A stretch of 15,020 nt of DNA from Gemmatimonadaceae bacterium (GCA_019689955.1 JADGGM010000010.1:1-15020), one strand, 5' to 3'; shown: positions 7,047-14,981, counted from the first letter of the stretch. The notes: a model not told the origin generated them from the sequence alone. Translations and numbers: made by a program.

Positions 7047-7667
7047 TCATCCCTCGCGCGGGCGCTCGGGAGCGCCGAGCGCGGCGTGCAGCGGCGCCAT
7101 CGCGCGCGTGAACGCGTCGTGGTCGAGGACGGGACGGGCGCCGGCGAGCGAGACGTCCGTGTCGAGCTCGACCCACGAGACGCACCCGCCGTAGCGGCGG
7201 ATCTCCGGGAGCTCGACCGCCTGCGGAAGGCGGTGCAGCCGCACCGCGACGACCTGCACGCCGGGACGCTGTCGATAGTGGAAGCGGGAGACGACGGCGC
7301 TCCAATCGAGCCCGTGGCTCTCCTCGATCGCGCGGAGCGGGTCGAGCGAGTGCACGGGCCACACGGCAACCGCTTCCGCGACGTATTCCAGGCGGAGATA
7401 GCCGGGGCGCGGACGATCGGCGTGCGCGTCGTTCAGGCGTGGGCGAAAGCGCGGGGCGAGCTCGTTCTCCTTCTCGTGGAAGTACGTCGGGTAGAGGAGA
7501 AAGCGGTCGTGGCGGACCGCGAATCCCGCGCGCTGCTCGCGGATCCCTCCCTTGCGCACCATCGCGATGATCTCGCCGCGCGCCATGGCGTCGACGAGCA
7601 CGGCCCACTCCTTGAGGGCGCTACGCTCGACGTCGGCGGTCAACGTGGACGATGGGTCAGCCACCAT
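7047..7667 (-). CDS. DUF1802 family protein
   Basis: A 206-aa protein recognised as DUF1802, a family without a known function. The hallmark blocks are ALKEWAVLVDAMARGEIIAMVRKGGIRE (residues about 17-44) and HDRFLLYPTYFHEKENEL (about 53-70), followed by a variable region and a second half with alternating strands. There is no signal peptide or membrane segment, so it is probably cytosolic. It is the last gene of the eight-gene operon. Its ATG lies inside the end of the upstream epimerase gene (28-base overlap, 7640-7667) and has the strong Shine-Dalgarno GGAGG (7675-7679) seven bases before it, so it can initiate independently. The downstream hairpin at 7014-7038 may end the transcript. Confidence 0.85.
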   Translation of the reverse strand: MVADPSSTLTADVERSALKEWAVLVDAMARGEIIAMVRKGGIREQRAGFAVRHDRFLLYPTYFHEKENELAPRFRPRLNDAHADRPRPGYLRLEYVAEAVAVWPVHSLDPLRAIEESHGLDWSAVVSRFHYRQRPGVQVVAVRLHRLPQAVELPEIRRYGGCVSWVELDTDVSLAGARPVLDHDAFTRAMAPLHAALGAPERPREG

Positions 7668-8644
7668 CGAAAAGCCTCCGGGACCCCGACGTGCGGGGGC
7701 ATGGGCGGGGTCCAGCCGAGCTCCCGGCGCGCGCGGTCCGAGGTGAAGGGGTTGTCGCGGGTGAGAAAGTGCAGCGAGCCGGCGACCTGCGAGGCCATCG
7801 CGGCCCCCTGCGTGAGGCGCACGCCGAGCTGCAGGGCGCGAAACCCGGCGCGTGCCGCGCCATAGGGAACGGGCACGAAGCGCACGGGTCGCCCGAGCCC
7901 TTCGCTCGCCAGCTCGACGAACTGTCGCACGGTGACGTCGAAATCGTTGGCGAGGTTGTACGCGCGTCCGCCGGCACCGTCGCAGGCCACGGCGCGCACG
8001 GCGCCGTCGGCCACGCTCGCGGCGTGCACGATGGCGAGCGTGGCGCCGCCGCCGGCGATGAGGGGGAAGATGCCGTGCCGCGCGATGCGCGCGACGCGCG
8101 GGACGAACTGCCGGTCACGCCGGCCGTAGATCACATCGGGGCGCACCGCGCACGCCCAGATGCGCCCGTCGGCGTGGGCGGCGAGCACCGCCTGCTCGGC
8201 GTCGCGCTTGGAGCGCGCGTAGTACGCGCGCGTGGGGAGCGGGGGAAGCGGTGCGTCCTCGTCCGTCGGCGTGTCGCGGTAGCGCGCGGCGGCGCCGTAC
8301 ACGGCGACGCTGCTCACGTGGAGGAGCCGCGCACCGGTCGCGGCCGCGGCGGCGATGACGTTGCGCGTGCCGTCGACGTTCACCATGCGGTACTGCTCCC
8401 ACCCGGCGCGCGCGGCCACGAGCGCGCCGGTGTGGAAGATGGCATCGCACCCGGCCGCGGCGGCGCGCACGCGCGGCGCATCGAGCACGTCGCCCGGGTG
8501 CAGCTCGGCGCCGAGCGCGCCGACCCACGCCGCGGCGTGCGGATCGCGCACCAGCGCGCGCACGCTCCACCCATCCGCGACCAGCCGTTCGACGAGGTAG
8601 GAGCCGACCTGCCCGGTGGCTCCGGTGACGAGCGCGCGCTTCAC
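7640..8644 (-). CDS. NAD(P)-dependent epimerase/dehydratase (extended SDR)
   Basis: A 334-aa extended short-chain dehydrogenase/reductase. The N-terminal Rossmann motif is TGATGQVG (7-14). VNVDGTRNVI (88-97) is the usual helix contact, SSVAVYG (111-117) contains the catalytic Ser region, and YYARSK (141-146) supplies the Tyr142-x3-Lys146 pair. The RPDVIYG block at 168-174 is typical of extended SDRs such as 3-beta-HSD-like and sugar epimerase-like enzymes. The substrate cannot be told from sequence. The start is a GTG at 8644, chosen because it overlaps the YgfZ-like gene's TGA as GTGA (8641-8644) and places the Rossmann motif at residue 7; longer frames read antiframe through the neighbour. 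It overlaps the DUF1802 gene by 28 bases. Confidence 0.88.
   Translation of the reverse strand: MKRALVTGATGQVGSYLVERLVADGWSVRALVRDPHAAAWVGALGAELHPGDVLDAPRVRAAAAGCDAIFHTGALVAARAGWEQYRMVNVDGTRNVIAAAAATGARLLHVSSVAVYGAAARYRDTPTDEDAPLPPLPTRAYYARSKRDAEQAVLAAHADGRIWACAVRPDVIYGRRDRQFVPRVARIARHGIFPLIAGGGATLAIVHAASVADGAVRAVACDGAGGRAYNLANDFDVTVRQFVELASEGLGRPVRFVPVPYGAARAGFRALQLGVRLTQGAAMASQVAGSLHFLTRDNPFTSDRARRELGWTPPMPPHVGVPEAFRWWLTHRPR
7675..7679 (-). promoter_or_regulatory. Strong ribosome-binding site inside the epimerase gene
   Basis: On the minus strand GGAGG ends seven bases before the ATG at 7667. It fixes the start of the DUF1802 gene, even though that start lies within the epimerase coding sequence. 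Most other junctions in this operon rely on stop/start overlap and show no comparable site. Confidence 0.7.
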
Positions 8645-9714
8645 GCCACGGGGAAGGGGAGGCGCACGACCTCGGCTCGGGCCTCGCCCCCCTCCCACCG
8701 CGCGCGGAGCGCGGTGCCCGGCTCGACCTCGCGGCGGACCATCGCCAGCGCGATGGAGCCGAGTCGCGGGGAGCGCGCGCGCGAGCGCACGTCGCCGACC
8801 ACCTTGTCGTCGCCATCGACGAGGCCGGCGCCCTCCGGGGCGGGCTCGCTCTCGGGGAAGAGGAGGCCACGCAGGTGCCGGTTCACGTGGCCGCGGAAGT
8901 GGACCCGCGCGACCACTTCCTGGCCGATGTAGCACCCCTTGGTGTACGAGATGGCGTGCAGCTCGTCGAACCCCGCTTCCTGCGGGATGGTGGTGTCGTC
9001 GATGTCGAGCCCCCATTCCGGGCGCCCGGCCTCGATGCGCGCGATCTCCCAGGCCATGAGCCCGCCAGGGACCGCGCCCGCGGCGACCGCGTCCTGCCAG
9101 AGCGCTGAGAACGCCTCGGCGGGGACGAACAGCTCGTACCCCTCGAGCTCCAGGTCCGGAACGCGTGCGACGACCACGTTCGCGCCGTGGCGCTCCACGG
9201 TGCGATGGCCGTAGAGCGGGAGCGCGGCGAGCGTCTCCGGCGCGAGCCCGGTCACCGCGGCCGCGACGCGGCGCGCGGCGGCGCCGAAGATTCCGAGGTC
9301 GCGCAGCGCCACCGATTCGTCGGCGTACGGCGCGAGGCGGGGGTTCACGTACTTCTGGACCATCGCCCGCCACCCGGCGTACGCGCGCGGGGGGACGTCG
9401 ACGTGGAGGCGGTCGTCGCCGAGGAAGATGCGGACGTCGGCGATGATCTTCCCCTTGGGGCTGAGCGCGGCAGCGTAGAGTCCGTGCCCCGGCGTGAGGG
9501 ACTGGACGTCGTTGGTCACCAGACCGCCGATCATCTCGGGCGCCTTGGCTCCGCTCACGCGCATACGGCCGCGCGCGCTGCGGTCGATGAGCATGGCGCT
9601 GGTGCGCAGCGCAGCGTACTCGGCGGCCACGTCGCCGTAGTGGAGGGCGACCGATTGGCCGGCGACCTCGCCGATCGCCGGGGACTCCTCGGACACGAAC
9701 GAACGGGCGGTCAT
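8641..9714 (-). CDS. ygfZ: YgfZ/GcvT-like folate-binding protein
   Basis: A 357-aa member of the YgfZ/GcvT family (COG0354), tetrahydrofolate-binding proteins that help maintain certain iron-sulfur enzymes. The family signature K-G-C-Y-x-G-Q-E is present as KGCYIGQE at residues 259-266 with the key Cys261. Supporting blocks are LIDRSARGRMRVSG (42-55), GLVTNDVQSLTPGHGLYAAALSPKGKI (64-90) and a C-terminal beta-barrel. There is no signal peptide, so it is cytosolic. The ATG overlaps the stop of the HAD gene as ATGA (9711-9714), and the TGA overlaps the epimerase GTG. Placement three genes after the [4Fe-4S] protein GlcF hints at a role in maintaining that cluster enzyme; this is inference from context. 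True GcvT is less likely because of the KGCYxGQE signature. Confidence 0.88.
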   Translation of the reverse strand: MTARSFVSEESPAIGEVAGQSVALHYGDVAAEYAALRTSAMLIDRSARGRMRVSGAKAPEMIGGLVTNDVQSLTPGHGLYAAALSPKGKIIADVRIFLGDDRLHVDVPPRAYAGWRAMVQKYVNPRLAPYADESVALRDLGIFGAAARRVAAAVTGLAPETLAALPLYGHRTVERHGANVVVARVPDLELEGYELFVPAEAFSALWQDAVAAGAVPGGLMAWEIARIEAGRPEWGLDIDDTTIPQEAGFDELHAISYTKGCYIGQEVVARVHFRGHVNRHLRGLLFPESEPAPEGAGLVDGDDKVVGDVRSRARSPRLGSIALAMVRREVEPGTALRARWEGGEARAEVVRLPFPVA

Positions 9715-10397
9715 CCAGTGATCTCCTCTCGAAGCATCAACATGGCGTCGAGCGTGGATGGGGTGTGGCCGGCGATCGACGCGACGGCCGCGTCGGCCTC
9801 CGCGGCGACGTGCGCCGGGAGCGTTCCGACGGCGATGCAGCGAACGCCGGCCGCGCGCGCCGCGCGGATGCCGGCCAGGCCATCCTCGAGCGCCAGCACG
9901 CGCTCCCGCCGGAGCGGGCGCCGGCGAGCCAGGCGGTCGAGCGCGGTGCGGTACGCGGCCGGGGAGGGCTTGGGCGATGCCGTGTCCTCGGCCGCCACGA
10001 TGCACTCGAACAGCGCCTCGAGGCCGGCGAGCCCGAGCACGAGGTCCACGTCGCGCCGGTGCGCGCGGGTGACGAGCGCCAGCCGCGCGGTCTCGCGGGC
10101 CCGGTCGAGGAACTCGCGCGCGCCCGGGGCGAGCGCGATCCCGGTGCCGGCGAGCTCGGCGAAGTGGCGCTCGGCGCGCAGCGCAAGGAGCGCCACGTCG
10201 GTGTCATCGCGCGCGAGCTCCGCGGCGCGCAGGGCCGCGCGGACCGCCTCCTCGGCCGGGAGCCCGTCGGCGTCGGCGAGGGCCGCCGGAGGGAGCGTGA
10301 GCCCTTCGTCGGCGAAGCTCCGCTCGAGTGCGCGCCGGCGAAGCGCCTTCGTCTCCGCGACGACGCCTTCGAGCTCGCACAGCACCACATCGGTCAT
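9711..10397 (-). CDS. HAD-superfamily protein with ExE in place of DxD
   Basis: A 228-aa protein with the fold pattern of HAD phosphatases and phosphomutases with an alpha-helical cap (the Gph/beta-phosphoglucomutase group). Motif II is LALVTRA with Thr110, motif III is Lys143 in ASPKPSPAAY, and motif IV is LALEDGLAGIRAA with Glu171-Asp172. Motif I, normally DxDG with the nucleophile and acid/base aspartates, reads C-E-L-E-G-V (Glu8, Glu10; codons GAG and GAA). Asp-to-Glu at the nucleophile normally abolishes HAD phosphatase activity, so the protein may be inactive, binding-only or chemically altered. It follows glcF by 33 bases, where a phosphoglycolate phosphatase would be expected. The start is supported by an in-frame TAG twelve bases upstream; ribosome-binding site weak. 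The stop overlaps the YgfZ-like start as ATGA. Confidence 0.82.
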   Translation of the reverse strand: MTDVVLCELEGVVAETKALRRRALERSFADEGLTLPPAALADADGLPAEEAVRAALRAAELARDDTDVALLALRAERHFAELAGTGIALAPGAREFLDRARETARLALVTRAHRRDVDLVLGLAGLEALFECIVAAEDTASPKPSPAAYRTALDRLARRRPLRRERVLALEDGLAGIRAARAAGVRCIAVGTLPAHVAAEADAAVASIAGHTPSTLDAMLMLREEITG

Positions 10398-10430
10398 GGT
10401 CGGAACCTAACGCGCCACCGCGCGCCTGCG

Positions 10431-11711
10431 CTATGGGGCGCGCTCCGCGTACGAGGCGTCGAGCAGCTCCAGGGGGTGCATGCCGCGCACGGGGATGCGG
10501 GCGCGCAGGAGCCCCGCGCCGATGTGCATCAGGCAGCCGGGGTTCCCCGTGGCCACCACCTCGGCGCCGGTGCGGGCGATGTGCTCGAGCTTCGGCGCGA
10601 GCACGCGCTGCGCGAGCGCGGGCTGCAGCAGGTTGTAGATCCCCGCGCTCCCACAGCACTGCTCCGCGTCGGGGAGCGGGACGAGCGACAGGCCGGGGAT
10701 CTGCTCCAACACCGCGAGCGGGGCGCGCGTGATGCGCTGCGCGTGCACGATGTGGCACGGCGCGTCGTAGGTGACGCGCATCGGGAGCGGGCCTCCGCTC
10801 CTGGGGCCCGCGGCCGCGAGGAGCTCGCTCACGTCGCGCACGCGCGCGGCGAGCGCGGCGGCGCGCGCGGCCCAGTCGGGATCGTCGGCGAAGAGGTGCC
10901 CGTACTCCTTCATCATCGCGCCGCACCCGGAGGCGTTGACGGCGATGTACGTGGCCCCCGACGCCTCGAACGCGGCGATGTTCCGTCGCGCGAGCGCGCG
11001 GGCGCCCTCGAGGTCCCCCGCGTGCGCGTGCAGCGCGCCGCAGCACCCCTGGCGTGGCGCGTCGACGAGCGCGTAGTCGTTGGCGATGAGCGTGCGCTCC
11101 GTAGCGCGATTGGTGTGGGTGAACAGCCCTTCCATGACACACCCGCGCAAGGTGGCGACGGTGCCGCGCGCGCCGCTCCCGCGCGCGGTGTACGCTCCGC
11201 GCGCGCGCGGCGGCTCGGACGCGGCGAGCATCGCGAAGGCGAAGCCGATCCGCCCGGGGAGACGGGCGAGGAGGCGCGGGAGGCGCGTGGCGCGGAGCGC
11301 ACGTGCCGCGGCGAGGAGCGGCGCGAGGAGCGCCGGGCGCGCGAAGAGCCAGAGGATGAGGCGCGCCGTCGTGGACGGCGGATGGTGCGTGTTGAGCGTG
11401 GCGCGCGTGGCCTCGAGGAGCTGGCCGTACGGCACTCCCGATGGGCATGCGGTCTCGCAGCCGCGGCAGCCGAGGCACCGGTCGATGTGCGTCTGCACGT
11501 CCGGGTCGTCCGGCGACAGCTCCCCTTCCACCAGCGCGCGCATGAGGAGGATGCGGCCGCGCGGGGAGTCGTTCTCGTCGCCGAGCGCGAGGTAGGTGGG
11601 GCACGCCTGCAGGCAGAAGCCGCAGTGCACGCACGTCATGATCCCGGGCACCGCCGCGGCGAGCGGAGTGTTGGGGAGCGCGCAGGTGGGGGGAGCAGCG
11701 GTATCGGTCAC
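10431..11711 (-). CDS. glcF: Glycolate oxidase iron-sulfur subunit GlcF
   Basis: A 426-aa iron-sulfur subunit of the three-part glycolate oxidase, which passes electrons from the flavin subunit toward the respiratory chain. Two [4Fe-4S] ferredoxin motifs are visible: CVHCGFCLQACP (Cys27, 30, 33, 37) and CLGCRGCETACP (Cys79, 82, 85, 89). The C-terminal half carries two cysteine-rich CCG-type domains with GCCG (223-224) and QCCG (352-353), plus Cys191, Cys263, Cys319 and Cys393. Length is slightly above E. coli GlcF. The GTG start at 11711 overlaps the glcE stop as GTGA (11708-11711). A TAG stop is followed by the 33-base gap before the HAD gene, the only non-overlapping junction of the operon. 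Other CCG proteins (LutA, HdrB-like) are possible in isolation, but the glcD-glcE context decides. Confidence 0.92.
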   Translation of the reverse strand: MTDTAAPPTCALPNTPLAAAVPGIMTCVHCGFCLQACPTYLALGDENDSPRGRILLMRALVEGELSPDDPDVQTHIDRCLGCRGCETACPSGVPYGQLLEATRATLNTHHPPSTTARLILWLFARPALLAPLLAAARALRATRLPRLLARLPGRIGFAFAMLAASEPPRARGAYTARGSGARGTVATLRGCVMEGLFTHTNRATERTLIANDYALVDAPRQGCCGALHAHAGDLEGARALARRNIAAFEASGATYIAVNASGCGAMMKEYGHLFADDPDWAARAAALAARVRDVSELLAAAGPRSGGPLPMRVTYDAPCHIVHAQRITRAPLAVLEQIPGLSLVPLPDAEQCCGSAGIYNLLQPALAQRVLAPKLEHIARTGAEVVATGNPGCLMHIGAGLLRARIPVRGMHPLELLDASYAERAP

Positions 11712-12868
11712 GGGGCCAGCTCGAGGATGCCGGGGTTGAGCACCCGGTGCGGGTCGAAGGCGCGGGCCACGTCGCGGGCGAGGCGGTCGCGCACCGGGTC
11801 GCTCTTGCTCGGGAACCAGTGCTCGGCGGGGAGCCGCTCGGCGATCACGGTGCCGTCGAACGCTCGGAGCGCGCGGATCGCGTCGCCGAGCGTCAGGGCG
11901 CCCGGCGGGATGATGCAGCGCACGATGCCACGCCCCACGGAGGCGTGGAGGAGCGCATCGGGTACGGCGTGCGTGCTGCGGCACGCGAGCGCCCATGTCT
12001 CGGGGAGACGCGAGGGGAGCGCCGAGCAGCGGAGCACCGCGGCGCCCGGCGGCTCGCACTCGCGGAGCGCGCTCCACACCTCCGACGGCGCGGGGCGCGC
12101 GTCGCCCAGCATCGCCACCTGCTCGCGCTGCGCGCGCACGCTCTCGGCGTTCGCGCCGAGTCGGAGGAGGAGCACGGGGCGATCGCCGAGCGCGAGGCGC
12201 GCCGCGAGCGCCGGGTTCAGGAGCTCCGCGGCGAGCGGCGCGACCGATGCCGTGCGCAGCCGCGCGAGGAGCGCGTCGAGCGTCGGCGGGTCGTCGGGCG
12301 TGGCGATCGCCCAGCTCTCCTCGACCTCCGGGAGCGCGCGCAGGCGTACGGTGACCTCGGTGATCACGCCGAGCGTTCCCCACGAGCCCGTGAGGAGCCG
12401 CGTGAGGTCGAACCCCGCGACGTTCTTCACCACGCGCCCACCGCCGCGGATCACACGCGCGTCGCCGGTCACCGCCTCGAGGCCGAGCACGTTGTCGCGC
12501 GGCGTGCCGAACGCGTGTGCGAGCGGGCCGGCCGACGCCGTGGCGACCGTCGCGCCGAGCGTGCCGTGCGGGGAGCCGAAGGGATCGAGCGCCAGCCACT
12601 GGCGCTCGGCCATCGTCGCGCGCGCGATCTCGGCGAGCGGCGTCCCCGCGCGCGCCGTGAGCGTCAGGTCCCCCGGCGTGTAGTCGACGATCCCCGTGAG
12701 CCCGTCCAGCGCGAGCACGTGCGCCGCGCGCACCGGGTGCCCCGCGTCGAGCCACCCGCCGCGCCCGACGATCCGGAGCGGCGTCGCGCGCGCCACGGCC
12801 TCGCGGACGCGCTCCACGACGTCGGCCGTGGTGCGGACCGGGGTCGCGGTGCCCGTGGTGGCGGTCAT
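11708..12868 (-). CDS. glcE: Glycolate oxidase FAD-binding subunit GlcE
   Basis: A 386-aa FAD-linked (PCMH-fold) subunit of glycolate oxidase. Residues about 31-75 form the first FAD region (PLRIVGRGGWL, then GIVDYTPGDLTLTARAGTPL). PFGSPHGTLGATVATASAGPLAHAFGTPRD at about 96-125 and VVKNVAGFDLTRLLTGSWGTLGVITE at 147-171 are the strongest family blocks. The C-terminus ends FDPHRVLNPG, the shared GlcD/GlcE tail. It is shorter than GlcD and lacks that subunit's HAGDGNLHP substrate-side motif, as expected for GlcE. The ATG overlaps the glcD stop as ATGA (12865-12868), and its own TGA overlaps the glcF GTG, so the three subunits are likely to be made in step. Confidence 0.92.
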   Translation of the reverse strand: MTATTGTATPVRTTADVVERVREAVARATPLRIVGRGGWLDAGHPVRAAHVLALDGLTGIVDYTPGDLTLTARAGTPLAEIARATMAERQWLALDPFGSPHGTLGATVATASAGPLAHAFGTPRDNVLGLEAVTGDARVIRGGGRVVKNVAGFDLTRLLTGSWGTLGVITEVTVRLRALPEVEESWAIATPDDPPTLDALLARLRTASVAPLAAELLNPALAARLALGDRPVLLLRLGANAESVRAQREQVAMLGDARPAPSEVWSALRECEPPGAAVLRCSALPSRLPETWALACRSTHAVPDALLHASVGRGIVRCIIPPGALTLGDAIRALRAFDGTVIAERLPAEHWFPSKSDPVRDRLARDVARAFDPHRVLNPGILELAP

Positions 12869-14307
12869 GCGACCTCCACGCGCGACGCGCGGGCGGCGGG
12901 CGCCATGGTCCACTCGCGGCACGCGTGCACCGGCACCACCTTCCCCGGGTTCGCGCGGCGCTCCGGGTCGAACACCGTGCGCAGGCGGCACTGCGCGTCG
13001 AGCGAGTCGGGGGAGAAGATGAGCGGCATGTACTCGAGCTTGTCCAACCCCACGCCGTGCTCCCCCGTGATCGTCCCGCCGGCCTCGACGCACGCGCGCA
13101 TGATCTCGCGCATGGCGTGGTGGACGCGGTCGGCCTCGTCGGCGTTGCGCGAGTCGAAGCCGATGTTGGGGTGGAGGTTGCCGTCGCCGGCGTGGAACAC
13201 GTTGCACACCTGGATCCCCCACCGCTCGGCGATCGCGTGGATCGTGCGCAGGACGTCGGGGAGGCGGGTGCGCGGGATCACCGCGTCCTGCACCACCAGG
13301 TCCGGGGCCACGCGCCCCATGGCACCGAACGCCTTCTTCCGCCCCTGCCAGAGCCGCGCGCGCTCCGCCTCATCGCGCGCGATGCGCACGTCGCGCGCGC
13401 CCGCGTCGCGGCAGAGCCGCTCCACCAGGCGCACGTCGGCATCCAGCCCGGCCGCGAGGCCATCCAGTTCGATGAGGAGCACCGCGTCGGCATCGGCGGG
13501 GTAGCCGGCGGCGTAGATCGACGCTTCGACCGCGCGGATCGTCGGGCCGTCCATCATCTCGAGCGCCGCCGGGACGATCCCGCTGGCGATGATCGCCGAC
13601 GTCGCGCGCGCCCCCGCCTCGATCGACGTGAAGTCCGCGAGCATGGTGCGCACCGCCTCGGGGTTCGGGGTGAGGCGCACCGTCACGTCCACGGCGATCC
13701 CGAAGCACCCCTCCGACCCGATGAACGCGCCGAGGAGGTCGTAGCCCTCGCTCTCCCCCGCCGCGTTGCCGAGCGTGACCAGCTCGCCGCTGGCCAGGAT
13801 CGCGGTGATGGCGACGACGTGGTTGAGCGTCACTCCGTACTTGAGGCAGTGCGGCCCGCCGGAGTTCTCGGCCACGTTCCCGCCGATCGTGCACGCGCTC
13901 TGGCTCGACGGGTCGGGGGCGTAGTGCAGCCCGTACGGCGTCGCCGCGCGGGTGAGCGTCAGGTTCACTGCGCCCGGCTCCACGACGGCCAGGCGATTCA
14001 CCGGGTCGATGGACAGGATCTGGGTGAGGCGGTTGAGGCCGATCACCACCGCATCCCCTTCGGCGAGCGCGCCGGCCGAGAGCCCGGTCCCCGCGCCGCG
14101 CGGCACGAAGGGGTGGTGCTCGGCGGCGAGGAGGCGGACGACGCGGATCAGCTCCTCGCGCGAGCCGGGGAAGACTGCGAGCGGGGGGACCTTGCGGTAG
14201 GTCGGGAGGCCGTCGGCGCTGTAGGCGAGGAGCTCGCTCGGGCGCGTAAGCACGCCGCGCGCGCCCACGATCTCGCGGAGCGCCGCCACCAGCGCGTCGC
14301 GGTTCAC
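12865..14307 (-). CDS. glcD: Glycolate oxidase FAD subunit GlcD
   Basis: A 480-aa catalytic FAD subunit that oxidises glycolate (possibly also D-lactate or related 2-hydroxy acids) to glyoxylate. The PCMH FAD domain shows PRGAGTGLSAGAL (69-81) and the block from PDPSSQSACTIGGNVAENSGG to HCLKYG (131-158). The C-terminal domain shows HAGDGNLHP (372-380), GEHGVG (415-420) and the tail FDPERRANPGK (447-457). All are standard for GlcD and D-lactate dehydrogenases. The GTG start at 14307 overlaps the stop of the Lon-domain gene as GTGA (14304-14307). A longer frame upstream would only read antiframe through that gene. About 24 residues after the FDPxxRxNPGK tail are not conserved. Confidence 0.93.
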   Translation of the reverse strand: MNRDALVAALREIVGARGVLTRPSELLAYSADGLPTYRKVPPLAVFPGSREELIRVVRLLAAEHHPFVPRGAGTGLSAGALAEGDAVVIGLNRLTQILSIDPVNRLAVVEPGAVNLTLTRAATPYGLHYAPDPSSQSACTIGGNVAENSGGPHCLKYGVTLNHVVAITAILASGELVTLGNAAGESEGYDLLGAFIGSEGCFGIAVDVTVRLTPNPEAVRTMLADFTSIEAGARATSAIIASGIVPAALEMMDGPTIRAVEASIYAAGYPADADAVLLIELDGLAAGLDADVRLVERLCRDAGARDVRIARDEAERARLWQGRKKAFGAMGRVAPDLVVQDAVIPRTRLPDVLRTIHAIAERWGIQVCNVFHAGDGNLHPNIGFDSRNADEADRVHHAMREIMRACVEAGGTITGEHGVGLDKLEYMPLIFSPDSLDAQCRLRTVFDPERRANPGKVVPVHACREWTMAPAARASRVEVA

Positions 14308-14981
14308 AGCGCCGCTCCGGGGGCCGCGCCGGGGCCGCGGCCGTTCTGCTTGGCGTGCTGATGGACCACCGCGCGCCGCTCCAGTTGGTCCACCGCGGCG
14401 GTGAGGAGCGCCGCGATCTCCTGGAGCCGCGCGGTGGCGGAGCGGGCAGTGAGAAGCCGATAGCGCATCTCGACCGTCGTGTCGATGAGCGAGGCGATGC
14501 GGTAGGCGAGCAGCGCCGGCTCGGCGGGGAGCTCGGGGACCGGAGAGCGATCGTCGGTCAGCACCCGCGCCGCGCGCGCCACGCGGGCGAACAGCTCGCG
14601 CACCGACGCGGCGAGGGGCTCGAGGGCGGACGCCGGCTCCGGGATGTCCACGTACTCCGTGACGCGCGCGACGTGATATGGGAGCGTCGAGTCGACCAGC
14701 GCTTCCATGGCGAAGCGCTCCTCGCCGGCCACGATGATGTTCGATCGCCCATCGGGGAGCGTCTCGGCGCTCTCCACGTGCGCCACGCACCCCACCTGTC
14801 CGCGGGGAAGCTCGTGCTCCGCCGCCGACTCCGGGAGAAAGATGAGCCCGAAGCGTCGATCCCCCGCCAGGCAGTCCGCGAGGAGGCGCCGGTAGCGCGG
14901 CTCGAAGATGTGGAGCGGGAGCGCGACGCCGGGGAACAGGACGACCGGCAGCGGGAAGAGTGGCAGCGTGCGCGCGGTCAT
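14304..14981 (-). CDS. LON peptidase substrate-binding domain protein
   Basis: A 225-aa protein consisting of the N-terminal substrate-recognition domain of Lon protease without ATPase or peptidase parts. The characteristic opening is LPLFPLPVVLFPGVALPLHIFEPRYRRLL (about 6-34). GLIFLP (45-50), VGCVAHVESAETLPDGRSNIIVAG (63-86) and the helical C-terminal part to about 205 follow; the last 20 residues are a disordered Gly/Ala/Pro tail. Free-standing members are common in bacteria and presumed to bind unfolded or degron-bearing proteins, but their role is not established. It is the first gene of the eight-gene string and couples to glcD through GTGA. There is no Shine-Dalgarno before the ATG at 14981, and the candidate promoter suggests a leaderless mRNA. 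Confidence 0.88.
   Translation of the reverse strand: MTARTLPLFPLPVVLFPGVALPLHIFEPRYRRLLADCLAGDRRFGLIFLPESAAEHELPRGQVGCVAHVESAETLPDGRSNIIVAGEERFAMEALVDSTLPYHVARVTEYVDIPEPASALEPLAASVRELFARVARAARVLTDDRSPVPELPAEPALLAYRIASLIDTTVEMRYRLLTARSATARLQEIAALLTAAVDQLERRAVVHQHAKQNGRGPGAAPGAAL

Noticed and set aside
9711..10397. Naming the HAD gene gph (phosphoglycolate phosphatase)
   Set aside because: Context fits, but the catalytic motif I aspartates are both glutamate, so the function cannot be assumed.
9765..12683. A 972-codon open frame on the plus strand across the HAD, glcF and glcE genes
   Set aside because: It lies antisense to three well-recognised genes; its translation is Arg/Gly/Ala/Glu-rich with no domain, as expected when GC-biased third positions remove stops from the opposite strand.
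11747..13504. A 585-codon plus-strand frame opposite glcE and glcD
   Set aside because: Composition of an antisense shadow; it crosses the junction of two genuine genes.
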